From positions 310,001 to 374,000 of the forward strand of contig NZ_FNVT01000002.1 of assembly GCF_900108335.1 (NCBI RefSeq): DNA of 64,000 nt, read 5' to 3'. The notes beneath the pieces are model-generated. The model was not told the origin of the DNA and ran no database searches. It saw nothing but the letters and a program-made list of their open reading frames with translations. Positions 34,402 to 43,519 of this stretch are shown here, in pieces. This DNA is from Nonomuraea solani (GTDB lineage Bacteria > Actinomycetota > Actinomycetes > Streptosporangiales > Streptosporangiaceae). A program made the position numbers and the translations under genes. Position 1 is the stretch's first letter. Each line of letters opens with the position of its first letter.

Positions 34402-34713
34402 TTAGGCGGCGAGGCCGTCTTCCAGGAGGTCCAGTTCGCGGGTGAGCCAGCAGACCGCCGTCAGCCGCAGCGACGGCGCGTCGGGCTCATCGCCGAAGAC
34501 CCAGCCCCGGTGCCGCAGCTCGTCGAGAAAGCCCAGCAGGTAGTCGCCCAGCGTCTCCCGATCGAGGGGGATCGCGTCACGGAGCACGGCCGCGTGCTGG
34601 TCGACCGCCGCGACCAGGCCGGGGTCGCGGCCCATTCTGGCGAGCTGGGCGTCGCCCAGTGCGTTCATCAGCCATCGCAGGGGCGAAACCGCCCATCCCT
34701 CGTCAAAGACCAC
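34402..34713 (-). CDS. small conserved helical protein, possibly DUF6401-like
   Basis: The 103-residue soluble protein contains GLVAAVDQHAAVLRDAI and GDYLLGFLDELRHRGW. These resemble short actinobacterial proteins grouped as DUF6401, some near natural-product genes; this match is from memory and weak. No catalytic motif is present. The start is GTG at 34713. It lies between the MscS-helix gene and pobA without overlap and may be transcribed on its own. Confidence 0.6.
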   Translation of the reverse strand: MVFDEGWAVSPLRWLMNALGDAQLARMGRDPGLVAAVDQHAAVLRDAIPLDRETLGDYLLGFLDELRHRGWVFGDEPDAPSLRLTAVCWLTRELDLLEDGLAA

Positions 34714-34751
34714 CCGGCAACCTTAAAGCATCTTCCAAGGTCAGCGGCCCA

Positions 34752-35906
34752 TCAGGGCATTCCCACGTAGTTCTCCGCCAGGGTCGTGGCCGCCGCCTCG
34801 GACGAGGTCACGTAGTCCAGGTACGACAGTTGCAGCCGCCTCCCGTACGGGTCGTCGTCCTCGAACGTGTGCAGCAGCGTCGTCATCCACCACGAGAAGT
34901 GCTGCGCCCGCCACACCCGCTTCAGGCACGCCTCCGAGTAGCCGTCGAGCAGCGCGGTCGAGCCGTTCTCGAAGTAGGCCGCGAGCGCGTCGGTGAGCAC
35001 GCGGACGTCGGCCACGGCCAGGTTGAGGCCCTTGGCGCCGGTGGGCGGCACGATGTGGGCGGCGTCCCCGGCCAGGTAGAGGCGGCCGTACTGCATGGGC
35101 TCCACGACGAAGGCCCGCATGGGCGTGACGCCCTTCTCCATGATCTCGCCGGTGGCCAGCGTGAAGCCGGGCACGCTCTCCAGCCGGGCCTTCAGCTCGG
35201 CCCAGATCCGCTCGTCCGGCCACTCCTCGACCGTGGCGTCGGCGGGAACCTGCAGGTAGAAGCGGCTGACGGTGGGTGAGCGCATGCTGTGCAGGGCGAA
35301 GCCGCGCTCGGTCCTGGTGTAGATCAGCTCCTCCGACGAGGGCGCCACCCGGGCCAGGATGCCCAGCCAGGCGAAGGGATAGTCCCGCTCGAAAACGCTT
35401 AGAACGCCCTCGGGGACGGACGGCCTGGACACGCCGTGGAAGCCGTCGCAGCCGGCGATCACGTCGCAGTCGAGCCGCTCGCCGCCGAACGTCAGGTACG
35501 GCTCCGCCTCCAGCCCGTGCACCGCCACGTCCTCGACCTCGAACCGCACGTCGCCGCCCGCCGCGAGCCTGGCCGCGATCAGATCCTTGACGACCTCCTG
35601 CTGGCCGTACACGGTGATGGACCTGCCCGGGACGAGCTTTTCGAACGCGATGCGGTGGCCCGCGCCGCCGTACCTGAGCTCGATGCCGTGGTGCGGCAGC
35701 CCCTCGCGCCGCAGCCGTTCGCCGACGCCCGCCTCGACCAGCGTGTCCACCGTGCCCTGCTCCAGCACGCCGGCCCGGACGCGCCGCTCGACGTAGTCGC
35801 GGCTGCGCTTCTCCAGCACCACGGAGGAGATGCCGCGCAGGTGGAGCAAATGGGACAAGAGCAGACCCGCGGGGCCCGCCCCGATGATCCCGACCTGAGT
35901 TCGCAT
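34752..35906 (-). CDS. pobA: 4-hydroxybenzoate 3-monooxygenase
   Basis: The 384-residue FAD enzyme hydroxylates 4-hydroxybenzoate to protocatechuate using NAD(P)H and O2. It shows the FAD motif GIIGAGPAGLLLSHLLHLRG at the N-terminus, then ERRVRAGVLEQGTVD, CDGFHGVSRPSVP, and the second FAD motif GDAAHIVPPTGAKGLNLAVAD. All match PobA, and length is close to the usual ~390. The ATG at 35906 is the natural start. The open frame upstream is antisense to the regulator and was excluded. It diverges from an IclR-family regulator with a palindromic operator between them. Confidence 0.94.
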   Translation of the reverse strand: MRTQVGIIGAGPAGLLLSHLLHLRGISSVVLEKRSRDYVERRVRAGVLEQGTVDTLVEAGVGERLRREGLPHHGIELRYGGAGHRIAFEKLVPGRSITVYGQQEVVKDLIAARLAAGGDVRFEVEDVAVHGLEAEPYLTFGGERLDCDVIAGCDGFHGVSRPSVPEGVLSVFERDYPFAWLGILARVAPSSEELIYTRTERGFALHSMRSPTVSRFYLQVPADATVEEWPDERIWAELKARLESVPGFTLATGEIMEKGVTPMRAFVVEPMQYGRLYLAGDAAHIVPPTGAKGLNLAVADVRVLTDALAAYFENGSTALLDGYSEACLKRVWRAQHFSWWMTTLLHTFEDDDPYGRRLQLSYLDYVTSSEAAATTLAENYVGMP

Positions 35907-35948
35907 GAGGGAAGCATCCTGCCTGGGGCGGCAATCACCGAGACACCA

Positions 35949-35965
35949 CTTCCACTGAGTGGAAG
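35949..35965. promoter_or_regulatory. palindromic operator between pobA and its IclR regulator
   Basis: CTTCCAC-TGA-GTGGAAG is a perfect 7-3-7 inverted repeat in the 69-bp region between the divergent genes. The TTCCAC...GTGGAA pattern resembles operators bound by actinobacterial IclR proteins. It should mediate 4-hydroxybenzoate-responsive control of pobA and autoregulation. Confidence 0.7.
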
Positions 35966-35975
35966 AATCGTGCGC

Positions 35976-36734
35976 ATGGCAGGCGGAGCCCGTGAGCCGG
36001 GGCGCTCGGTGACGTCCAAGGTGCTGGCGCTGCTGGGCGCGTTCGACGCGGCGCATCCGCAGCTCACGCTGACCGAGCTGGCGCGGCGCAGCGGGGTGCC
36101 GCTGAGCACGGCGCACCGGCTGGTCGGCGAGCTGGAGGAGTGGCAGGCGCTCAGCCGCGCGCCCGACGGGCGGCTGAGGGTGGGGCTGCGGCTGTGGGAG
36201 CTGGGGCAGCTCGCGCCCAACCGGCTGCGCGAGCTGGCGCATCCGTGGTTGCAGGAGCTGTTCGTGAGCACGGGCGAGAACGTGCACCTCGCGGTGCGTG
36301 ACGGGCTGGAGGTCCTGTACGTGGACAAGGTGCACGGGAGGCGGGCGGTGCCGATCGTGTCGCGGATCGGGGCCCGGCTGCCGATGCATCCGACGGGGGT
36401 GGGCAAGGCGCTGCTGGCGTACGAACCGGACTGGTTCGTGCAGTCCTACCTGGCCCGCCGGCTCGAACGCCCCACCCCGCACACCATCACCGAGCCGGGC
36501 CGGCTGGCCAGGGAGCTGGCGGCGGTCCGGGCCCAGGGCTACGCCCTCACCTACGAGGAGATGACGCTCGGCTCCTGCTCGGCCGCGGCGCCGGTCCTGG
36601 TGGACGGGCGGCCCGTGGCGGCGCTGGGCCTCGTGGTGTCCTCCCGGCGCGCCCGCGAGCTGCCCCGCCTGGTGGAGCCGCTGCTGACCGCCGCCGCCCG
36701 CCTCAGTCGCCTAGTTTCTGGATCCGGTCCTTGA
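35976..36734 (+). CDS. IclR-family transcriptional regulator, PobR-like
   Basis: The 252-residue protein has an N-terminal winged helix (VTSKVLALLGAF, then TLTELARRSGVPLSTAHRLVGELEEW). The IclR effector domain has ENVHLAVRDGLEVLYVDKVHG, LPMHPTGVGKALLAY and GYALTYEEMTLGSCSAAAPV. Aromatic acids are common effectors in this family, and the divergent pobA makes 4-hydroxybenzoate a likely ligand. The ATG at 35976 fits homologues; a GTG two codons earlier is possible. Its 3' end overlaps the convergent TPP-enzyme gene by 32 bp. Confidence 0.92.
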   Translation: MAGGAREPGRSVTSKVLALLGAFDAAHPQLTLTELARRSGVPLSTAHRLVGELEEWQALSRAPDGRLRVGLRLWELGQLAPNRLRELAHPWLQELFVSTGENVHLAVRDGLEVLYVDKVHGRRAVPIVSRIGARLPMHPTGVGKALLAYEPDWFVQSYLARRLERPTPHTITEPGRLARELAAVRAQGYALTYEEMTLGSCSAAAPVLVDGRPVAALGLVVSSRRARELPRLVEPLLTAAARLSRLVSGSGP

Positions 36735-38469
36735 ACAGCGTGGTGGCGATGGCGGCCTTGTGCGGCTGGCCCTTGAGGAACGCGGCGGCGAAGCTCTTGG
36801 CCTGGTCGTAGGTGACCTTGCCGGGCATGGGCGGTTCGTTGGGGTTCACGTCCACGTCCACCAGCGCCGGGCCGTCGTGGTCGAGGGCCTGCCTGACGGC
36901 CGTGGCCACGTCGCCCGACTTGGTGACCTTCGCCCCGAACCCGCCGCACGACCTGGCCCAGGCCGAGAAGTCGCCCTCGGGCTGGGCGAACCGCACGCCG
37001 TGCTCCGGATAGCCGAGCACCATCTGCTCCCACAGGATCTGCCCGAGCGAGTTGTTGTTGTTGATGATCACCTTGACCGGCAGGCGGTGCTGGGCGGCGG
37101 TGAGGAACTCGGCCATCAGCATCGCGAAGCCGCCGTCGCCGACGTACGCGATGACCTGACGGCCGGGGTGGGCGTGCTGCATGGCGAGCGCGTACGGGAG
37201 GCCGTTCGCCATGCTGGCCAGCGTGCCGGACAGGTAGAACTCGCGCTCGCCACGGATCGTCCAGTGCCGGGCCGCCCAGGTGGCGATGGTGCCGCTGTCG
37301 CAGGTCAGAATGGCGTCGTCGGCCGCCAGCCGATCGACGACGGACATGGCGTACTGCGGCGCGATGGGGTCCCGGTCCGGGTTCTCCAGGGCGTCCATGT
37401 CGCCCCGCCACTTCACCATTTTTTCCTGATATTTCGCCAAATGAGCGTTTCCGTCCCGCTTCGCCAGCAGTGGCAGCAGCGCCTTCAGCCCCTCCTTCGC
37501 GTCGCACACCACCGGCACGTCGGTCGGGACCCGCGCGCCCGCCCTGGTCGGGTCCGCCTCGAACTGCACCACCCGCGCCTTGCCCGGCTCCGGCAGGAAC
37601 TTCGTGTACGGGAAGTTCGTGCCCACCATGAGCAGCACGTCGATGTCGTCCATCAGCTCCTCGCTCGGCCGCGTGCCGAGCAGCCCGATCCCGCCCGTCG
37701 TGTACGGCGAGTCGTCCGGGACGACCGCCTTGCCGAGCAGCGTCTTGACCACCGGCGCCCCGAGCGCCTCGGCCACCGCCAGCACCTCCTGGCGCGCGTG
37801 CAGCGCGCCCTGTCCGACGAGCAGCGCGGGGCGCTCGGCATGGTTGAGCACCTCGGCCGCCCACTCGACGTCCTCCTGGCGAGGCAGGCCGGGCGGCCGC
37901 AGGTAGACGGGCGCCGTCTGGGGCGCCCTGGCCGGGGCCACGTGCTTGTACGGGTCCGCCCCCGCCTCGGCGACCTGGATGTCGTTGGGCAGCGTGAGAT
38001 GGGAGACCCCGCGCCGCGCGTAGGAGGTCCTGATCGCCAGGTCGACCAGCGACGGAAGCTGCGTCGGGTTGGTGACCAGCATGTTGTACTCGGCCACGTC
38101 GGCGTACAGCTTGTCCAGGTGGACCTCCTGCTGGTAGCCGGTGCCCAGCACGGACGTCTCCTGCATGCCCGTGATCGCCAGCACGGGCACGTGGTCGAGC
38201 TTGGCGTCGTAGAGGCCGTTGAGCAGGTGGATGCCGCCGGGGCCCGAGGTGGCCAGGCACACGCCGATCCGGCCGGTGGCCTTGGCGTAGCCGGTGGCCA
38301 TGAAGGCGGCGGCCTCCTCGTGGTGGACGAGGACGAAGCGCACCCGGTCGCGGTGGCGGCGCAGCCCCTCCATGATGCCGTTGATGCCGTCGCCCGGCAG
38401 GCCGAAGACGGTGTCCACGCCCCATTCCGCGAGCCGTTCGATCAGAACTTCCGATGCGATGCGTGCCAT
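36703..38469 (-). CDS. thiamine pyrophosphate enzyme, pyruvate oxidase/acetolactate synthase-like
   Basis: The 588-residue protein has the three TPP domains. The N-terminal one contains VFGLPGDGINGIMEGL and the catalytic Glu in VHHEEAAAFMA (about residue 51). A central FAD/nucleotide domain follows with LLVGQGAL and VGTNFPYTKF. The C-terminal TPP-binding motif runs VGDGGFAM through NNNNSLGQILWEQ. It is closest in feel to PoxB-like 'thiamine pyrophosphate-requiring' enzymes rather than anabolic IlvB, since no small subunit gene is adjacent. The likely reaction is oxidative decarboxylation of a 2-oxo acid. It is monocistronic. Confidence 0.88.
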   Translation of the reverse strand: MARIASEVLIERLAEWGVDTVFGLPGDGINGIMEGLRRHRDRVRFVLVHHEEAAAFMATGYAKATGRIGVCLATSGPGGIHLLNGLYDAKLDHVPVLAITGMQETSVLGTGYQQEVHLDKLYADVAEYNMLVTNPTQLPSLVDLAIRTSYARRGVSHLTLPNDIQVAEAGADPYKHVAPARAPQTAPVYLRPPGLPRQEDVEWAAEVLNHAERPALLVGQGALHARQEVLAVAEALGAPVVKTLLGKAVVPDDSPYTTGGIGLLGTRPSEELMDDIDVLLMVGTNFPYTKFLPEPGKARVVQFEADPTRAGARVPTDVPVVCDAKEGLKALLPLLAKRDGNAHLAKYQEKMVKWRGDMDALENPDRDPIAPQYAMSVVDRLAADDAILTCDSGTIATWAARHWTIRGEREFYLSGTLASMANGLPYALAMQHAHPGRQVIAYVGDGGFAMLMAEFLTAAQHRLPVKVIINNNNSLGQILWEQMVLGYPEHGVRFAQPEGDFSAWARSCGGFGAKVTKSGDVATAVRQALDHDGPALVDVDVNPNEPPMPGKVTYDQAKSFAAAFLKGQPHKAAIATTLFKDRIQKLGD

Positions 38470-38556
38470 GGGTGCGGCACTACCCCACTGTCCGGCGGGC
38501 AGACGCCCAGGTGGGATTCATTGACATTTCTGGAAATAGACGGGTAGGGGACCCGT

Positions 38557-39450
38557 ATGCGCATTCTGGTCACGGGAGCCACCGGCACGCTGGGCGGAGC
38601 CCTCGTGCCCGCACTGCTCAAGGCGGGGAACGAGGTGCGGGCGCTGAGCCGTACCAGGAGGGAGAGCCGCGGGAACGTCGACTGGAGATGGGGCGACCTC
38701 ATCTCCGGCAACGGGCTCGAGGACGCGCTGGACGGCGTGGACGCCGTCGCGCACCTGGCCACCAGCGGCCGCAAGGGGGTCGGTGCCGTGGACATTCCCG
38801 GCACCCGCACGCTGATCCTGTTCGCCCGCGAGGCCGGGATCCGGCACCTGCTGTTCACCTCCGTCGTCGGGACCGACCGCGCCGCCTACCACTACCTCAA
38901 GTACAAACTGGAGGCCGAACGCCTGGTCACCGAGAGCGGGCTGGGCTGGACGATCCTCCGCTCCACCCGCTTCCACCAGTCACTCGACCAGCGGATACGA
39001 GACTTCTCCGGGCTTCCCGTGCTGCCCGTGGACCGCTCGCTGCCCTGGCAGCCGGTGCACACGGGCGAGGTCGCCGCCCGGGCGGCCGAACTCCTGGGCG
39101 CGCGCCCGGCGGGCCGTGAGATCGACTTCGGCGGCCCCGAGGTGATCACCACCGACGACCTGGTCAAGACCTGGCTGCGGGCGCGCGGCCTGCGCCGCCC
39201 CTGCCTGCCCGTCCGCTATCCAGGCCGGGTGTACGCGGCCCAGCGCGCCGGCGACCTCACCACGGACGCCTCGCCGAAAGGCCGGATCACCTGGAACGAC
39301 TACCTCTTCCCGCCGCCGGCCGACGTGTCCGACGACTTCGCCAGCGAGCACACCGCCTCGCCGACCAGCCCCGCCAACCAGCCGGAACAGGATCCTGACC
39401 TGCGGGTATACGGGGGCGACGAGGGGTACGAGCGCCCGACACGAAGCTAG
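38557..39450 (+). CDS. NAD(P)-binding atypical SDR / NmrA-like protein
   Basis: The 297-residue protein begins MRILVTGATGTLGGALVPALL (Gly-rich Rossmann loop TGATGTLG). It continues with VDAVAHLATSG and HYLKYKLEAERLVTESGLGWTILR, where the YxxxK of SDRs is replaced by the atypical pattern of NmrA/NAD-dependent epimerase-like proteins. Such proteins act as quinone or flavin reductases or redox sensors. The ATG follows the divergent TPP-enzyme gene at 87 bp. Confidence 0.87.
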   Translation: MRILVTGATGTLGGALVPALLKAGNEVRALSRTRRESRGNVDWRWGDLISGNGLEDALDGVDAVAHLATSGRKGVGAVDIPGTRTLILFAREAGIRHLLFTSVVGTDRAAYHYLKYKLEAERLVTESGLGWTILRSTRFHQSLDQRIRDFSGLPVLPVDRSLPWQPVHTGEVAARAAELLGARPAGREIDFGGPEVITTDDLVKTWLRARGLRRPCLPVRYPGRVYAAQRAGDLTTDASPKGRITWNDYLFPPPADVSDDFASEHTASPTSPANQPEQDPDLRVYGGDEGYERPTRS

Positions 39451-39509
39451 TCCCATGCCCGATTTCATTACACTTCGCCGCCTTGTTGGCGCTTGGGTGT
39501 TACTAGAAA

Positions 39510-40937
39510 ATGAGTCTGGTGAAATATGGCATACCGCTGAGCAAGGACTTCGCCAACGGCGGCGTCTCCTTCTGGTATCGGCAGATCGGCCTGCCCGATC
39601 GGCGGGCGCCGCTGCCCGGGCCGCGTGACTACGACGTCGCCATCGTCGGCGGCGGTTACACGGGCCTCTGGACCGCCTACTACCTGAAGCGGGCCGATCC
39701 CGGCCTGCGGATCGCGATCCTGGAGAGGGAGTTCGCCGGGTTCGGCGCGTCGGGGCGCAACGGCGGGTGGCTGTCGGCCGAGTTCGCCGGGTCGCGCAAG
39801 AGACACGCCAAGGCGCGCGGGCGGCAGGCGATGATCGACCTGCAGCACGCGATGTTCCAGGCCGTGGACGAGGTCATCGCCGTGACCCGCGCGGAGGGCA
39901 TCGACGCCGGCCTGCACAAGGGCGGCCTGATCCACGTCGCCACGAACCCGGCCCAGCGGCGGCGCCTGCGCGCGGAGGTCGCCGATCTGCGCGCGTGGGG
40001 GTACGGCCCGGACGACCTGCGCCTGCTCGACCGCGACGAGCAGCACGAACGGGTGCATGTCGCGGGGGCGCTGGAGGCGGCGTACTCGCCGCACTGTGCC
40101 CGTGTCCAGCCCGCCAAGCTGGCCGTGGGGCTGGCCGCCGCCGTGGAGCGGCTGGGCGTGGACGTCTTCGAGGACACCACCGTCACCGAGATCCTGCCCC
40201 GGCGGGGCGGCAAGGCGGCGGCGGTCACCACGCGCGGCGTCGTCTCGGCCGACTACGTCATCCGCGCCACGGAGGGTTTCACCGCCAACCTGGCCGGGCA
40301 GCACCGGCAGTGGCTGCCGATGAACAGCTCCATGATCGTCACCGAACCGCTGCCGGCCGACGTGTGGAAGCACATCGGCTGGCAGGGCAACGAGCTGCTG
40401 GGGGACGAGGCGCACGCCTACATCTACGCGCAGCGCACGGCCGACGACCGGATCGCGATCGGCGGGCGGGGGGTGCCGTATCGGTTCGGGTCGCGTACCG
40501 ACCGCCGGGGCGCCACCCAGCCGCAGACGGTGGCGGCGCTGTGGCGGATGCTGGTCAAACTCTTCCCGGCCGCCGCCGACGCCCGAGTCCAGCACGCGTG
40601 GTGCGGGGTGCTGGGCGTGCCCCGCGACTGGTGCTCGACCGTGCACCTGGACCATGCGACGGGCCTCGGCTGGGCGGGCGGCTACGTGGGCAGCGGCGTC
40701 ACCACGACCAACCTGGCCGGCCGCACCCTGCGGGACCTGGTGCTACGCCAGGAGACCCCGCTGACGGGCCTGCCCTGGGTGGGCCGCCAGGTCCGCCAGT
40801 GGGAGCCGGAGCCGCTGCGCTGGAGCGGGGTCCAGCTCATCTACGCCCTGTATCGGGCCGCCGACCGCCACGAGAACGACCGCGGCACCACCACGTCACC
40901 GTATGCCCGGCTGGCCAACCTGATCTCCGGCCGCTGA
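39510..40937 (+). CDS. FAD-dependent oxidoreductase, DAO superfamily
   Basis: The 475-residue protein has a dinucleotide-binding motif DVAIVGGGYTGLWTAYYL (about 43-60) followed by ILEREFAGFGASGRNGG, typical of amine or gamma-glutamylputrescine oxidase-like DAO proteins. The C-terminal half contains HAWCGVLGVPRDWCSTVHLD and the FAD-contacting GLGWAGGYVGSGVTTTNLAGRTL. It probably oxidises an amine or amino acid in the cytoplasm. No ribosome site is evident before the ATG, and the short upstream region is relatively AT-rich. It is not coupled to neighbours. Confidence 0.88.
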   Translation: MSLVKYGIPLSKDFANGGVSFWYRQIGLPDRRAPLPGPRDYDVAIVGGGYTGLWTAYYLKRADPGLRIAILEREFAGFGASGRNGGWLSAEFAGSRKRHAKARGRQAMIDLQHAMFQAVDEVIAVTRAEGIDAGLHKGGLIHVATNPAQRRRLRAEVADLRAWGYGPDDLRLLDRDEQHERVHVAGALEAAYSPHCARVQPAKLAVGLAAAVERLGVDVFEDTTVTEILPRRGGKAAAVTTRGVVSADYVIRATEGFTANLAGQHRQWLPMNSSMIVTEPLPADVWKHIGWQGNELLGDEAHAYIYAQRTADDRIAIGGRGVPYRFGSRTDRRGATQPQTVAALWRMLVKLFPAAADARVQHAWCGVLGVPRDWCSTVHLDHATGLGWAGGYVGSGVTTTNLAGRTLRDLVLRQETPLTGLPWVGRQVRQWEPEPLRWSGVQLIYALYRAADRHENDRGTTTSPYARLANLISGR

Positions 40938-41014
40938 GCGGGTCGGGCGTGCGCCGACCGGCGATCCGTGACGTGATCTTCGATCGCAGGGTCCGCGTCT
41001 TCGAGTAATCGGCG

Positions 41015-42211
41015 TCACGAGCTCTCTGTGCGGCCCCAGGGGTCGTAGTCGACCTCGAGGGGCTCCTGCGCGGGGCGCTCCGCTTCGGGCACGTGTTGCA
41101 GGTTGACGCGGATCCGATACCAGACGCTGCTGCGCCCTCGCATCCCGTCGACCAGGACGTCGGCGGGTTCGAGGCGGGCGGCGACCTCCGGGTGGCGGGA
41201 CTTCCAGCGATCGAGGCCGGCCAGCGCCTCGTCCTTGTGCTCGGCCTTGGCGATCTCGATCAGCGGCATCGTCTGCTGCCGGCGCCCGCTGCCTTTCGGC
41301 GGTTTGGGGGCCGGGCCGAGCTCCTCGGCCAGCTCCAGCAGGCCGTCGAGGGAGCCGGCGTGCAGGTCCATGTCCTCCCACGGGTCGCCGCGCTCGGCCA
41401 GCCGCTTCGGCACGGTGTCGATGGTGAACGACTCCGGGTGGCAGCCGGGCACCTCGTCCCAGGTCAGCGGGGTGGACACGCGGGCATCGGGGACGGCGCG
41501 GACCGAGTAGGCGGAGGCCACCGTGCGGTCGTAGGCGTTCTGGTTGAAGTCGACGAACACGCCGTGCCGCTCCTCCTTCCACCAGCGGCTGGTGGCCAGG
41601 TCGGGGGCGCGGCGCTCGACCTCGCGGGCCACCGTCTCGGCGGCCTTGCGGACCTTCGCGAACGGCCAGCGGCGCTCGATCCGGGCATAGACATGAAAAC
41701 CGCGCGAGCCGGACGTCTTGGGCCAGGCGACCAGCCCGTGGTCGGCCAGCACCTCACGGGCCACCTGCGCGGTGCGCAGCACGTCGGCCCACTCGACGCC
41801 CGGCACCGGGTCGAGGTCGATGCGGAGCTCGTCGGGCCTGGACAGGTCGTCGGCGCGCACCGGGTGCGGGTTGAGGTCGACGCAGCCGAGGTTGACCACC
41901 CACAAGAGCTGCGCCAGGTCCGTGCACACCACCTCTTCTGCACTGAGCCCCGACCGGTATTTGAGCTCGGCCACCTCGATCCAGTCGGGCCGCTTGGCCG
42001 GGGCGCGCTTCTGGAAGAATGCCTCCTGCTCGATGCCGTGCACGAACCGCTTGAGCACCATCGGCCGCCCGTACGCGCCGCGCAGCGCCGCCTCGCCCAC
42101 CGCCTGGTAGTAGCGGATCAGGTCGAGCTTGGTGTGCCCGGACTGCGGGAACACCACCTTGTCAGGACTGGTGACGCGCACTTCGCGCCCGGCGGCCTCG
42201 ATGTCAGGCAT
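41015..42211 (-). CDS. stand-alone LigD-type DNA polymerase/primase
   Basis: This 398-residue archaeo-eukaryotic primase-fold protein is related to the polymerase domain of LigD used in bacterial non-homologous end joining. Family residues are visible: the metal motif ELRIDLDPVPGV (Asp-x-Asp), SGSRGFHVYAR, and VFVDFNQNAYDRT with the third acidic residue. It lacks ligase and nuclease domains and has a ~90-residue C-terminal extension ending near WYRIRVNLQHVPEAERP. The ATG at 42211 gives the usual family start; a TTG ten codons upstream was rejected. No ku or ligase gene lies next to it in this window. Confidence 0.9.
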   Translation of the reverse strand: MPDIEAAGREVRVTSPDKVVFPQSGHTKLDLIRYYQAVGEAALRGAYGRPMVLKRFVHGIEQEAFFQKRAPAKRPDWIEVAELKYRSGLSAEEVVCTDLAQLLWVVNLGCVDLNPHPVRADDLSRPDELRIDLDPVPGVEWADVLRTAQVAREVLADHGLVAWPKTSGSRGFHVYARIERRWPFAKVRKAAETVAREVERRAPDLATSRWWKEERHGVFVDFNQNAYDRTVASAYSVRAVPDARVSTPLTWDEVPGCHPESFTIDTVPKRLAERGDPWEDMDLHAGSLDGLLELAEELGPAPKPPKGSGRRQQTMPLIEIAKAEHKDEALAGLDRWKSRHPEVAARLEPADVLVDGMRGRSSVWYRIRVNLQHVPEAERPAQEPLEVDYDPWGRTESS

Positions 42212-42268
42212 GAAGGTCACGATACGCGCGTCGACCGACAAACCCCGGGGCCGAGCTGGGAACGGGGG

Positions 42269-43018
42269 TCAGAAGTCGCCGAACGTGCCATGGCGGCCCG
42301 CGCCGTCCGCGAACCGGGCCGCGCCGTCGGACGCGTGGGGCAGCGACACCAGCCCGTGCCGCAGCTCGTTGCGCATCGCCTCCTCCTCCCCCAGCCCGCC
42401 CTGCTCCAGCGCCGACAGCCGGTCGCCGCGCAGGCACGTCTGCGGGAACCTGGCGATCTCCCTGGCCAGCGACTCGGCCTCCTGCCGGGCGGTGCCGGTG
42501 GGGACGAGCCGGTTGGCCAGCCCCCACGCGTACGCCTCCGGCCCGTCGACCGCCCGTCCGGTGAGGATCATGTCCATCGCCCTGGACGAGCCGATCAGCC
42601 GCGGCAGCCGTACGGTGCCGCCGTCGATGAGCGGCACCCCCCACCGCCGGCAGAACACCCCGAACACCGTGTCCTGCTCGGCCACCCGCAGGTCGCACCA
42701 GAGGGCGAGCTCCAGCCCGCCCGCGACGGCGTGCCCGGCTATGGCGGCGATGACCGGCTTGGTCAGGCGCATCCGGGTCGGGCCCATGGGCCCGTCGCCC
42801 TCCTCGCCGACGTGGTTGTCGAGCGACTTGAGGTCGGCACCGGCGCAGAACGTGCCGCCCTCGCCCCACAACACCGCCACGTCGGCGTCGGAGTTTTCGA
42901 ACTCACGGAACGCGTCCGTGAGCGCGTCGGCCGTCTTGCGATCGACCGCGTTGCGCGCCTCCGGCCTGCTGATCACCACGGTGGCGACGGGACCCTGACG
43001 CTCCACGCGTACGGTCAT
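42269..43018 (-). CDS. enoyl-CoA hydratase/isomerase (crotonase) family protein
   Basis: The 249-residue crotonase-fold protein shows VATVVISRPEARNAVD at the start and the oxyanion-hole region FCAGADLKSL (about residue 57). The second site is AAIAGHAVAGGLELALWCDLRVAEQ. In the catalytic region RWGVPLIDGGTVRLPRLIG the usual second Glu is replaced, so it may be an isomerase or dehydratase of uncertain substrate. It is 57 bp from the polymerase gene on the same strand and possibly co-transcribed. Confidence 0.9.
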   Translation of the reverse strand: MTVRVERQGPVATVVISRPEARNAVDRKTADALTDAFREFENSDADVAVLWGEGGTFCAGADLKSLDNHVGEEGDGPMGPTRMRLTKPVIAAIAGHAVAGGLELALWCDLRVAEQDTVFGVFCRRWGVPLIDGGTVRLPRLIGSSRAMDMILTGRAVDGPEAYAWGLANRLVPTGTARQEAESLAREIARFPQTCLRGDRLSALEQGGLGEEEAMRNELRHGLVSLPHASDGAARFADGAGRHGTFGDF

Positions 43019-43142
43019 GCGACCCTCCTCGGGGGAACGTGCGGCTTCTCCTCGGGGAACCTGCCGAGCGTACGTCCAGCCCGCGCTCCGGGCCAGCGGC
43101 CGACGCGGTGCCCCGGAGGAACGTCGCGAGTCCCGGCCGCTC

Positions 43143-43519
43143 TCAGGCGCTGACCTTCAACTGGTGGACGCGCTGCTTGGACAGGCCCATGACCCGTGCC
43201 GTGTCCGGCTCCGACCAGTGGCTCGTGAGAACCTTCGCGGCCTTGACCGCCAGCTCCGCGGCGCGCTTGGCATGGGTCTCGGCCAGTTCCTTTCGTGACG
43301 GTATTCGATCACCACCTCGGCCACTTCTTCTGGCAGGTCGAAGACGAACTCCACACCAGGGGTGTTCTCCGGCCAGGCCCAGGCGTGGATCTCCGCCAGA
43401 TCACGCTCCATCTGCGACAAGGATCCGGCCACGCCGACCCCCTCGGTCTCCCCGGTGGGACAACGCGACACCCACCGCCCGTTCTCGTAGGTGATGACAT
43501 AGGTGATCGCCTGGCTCAT
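43143..43519 (-). pseudogene. HicB-like protein gene with a one-base frameshift
   Basis: From the ATG at 43519 the frame encodes a HicB-type partial RNase H-like start (ITYVITYENGRWVSRCPTGETEG..., FDLPEEVAEVVIEYRHE). At an A3 run (43291-43293 on the plus strand) the coding signal moves to the -1 frame, ending ELAETHAKRAAELAVKAA, then TARVMGLSKQRVHQLKVSA and a stop at 43143. The restored 125-residue protein has a C-terminal helix-turn-helix, as HicB antitoxins do. The unshifted frame instead runs into a Pro/Arg-rich tail ending at 43157. One missing A, a true mutation or an assembly error, explains it. No intact hicA is adjacent. Confidence 0.7.

Noticed and set aside
34752..36482. N-terminal extension of PobA by 192 codons
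   Set aside because: The extension is antisense to the IclR gene and crosses the operator. PobA begins naturally at the ATG at 35906.
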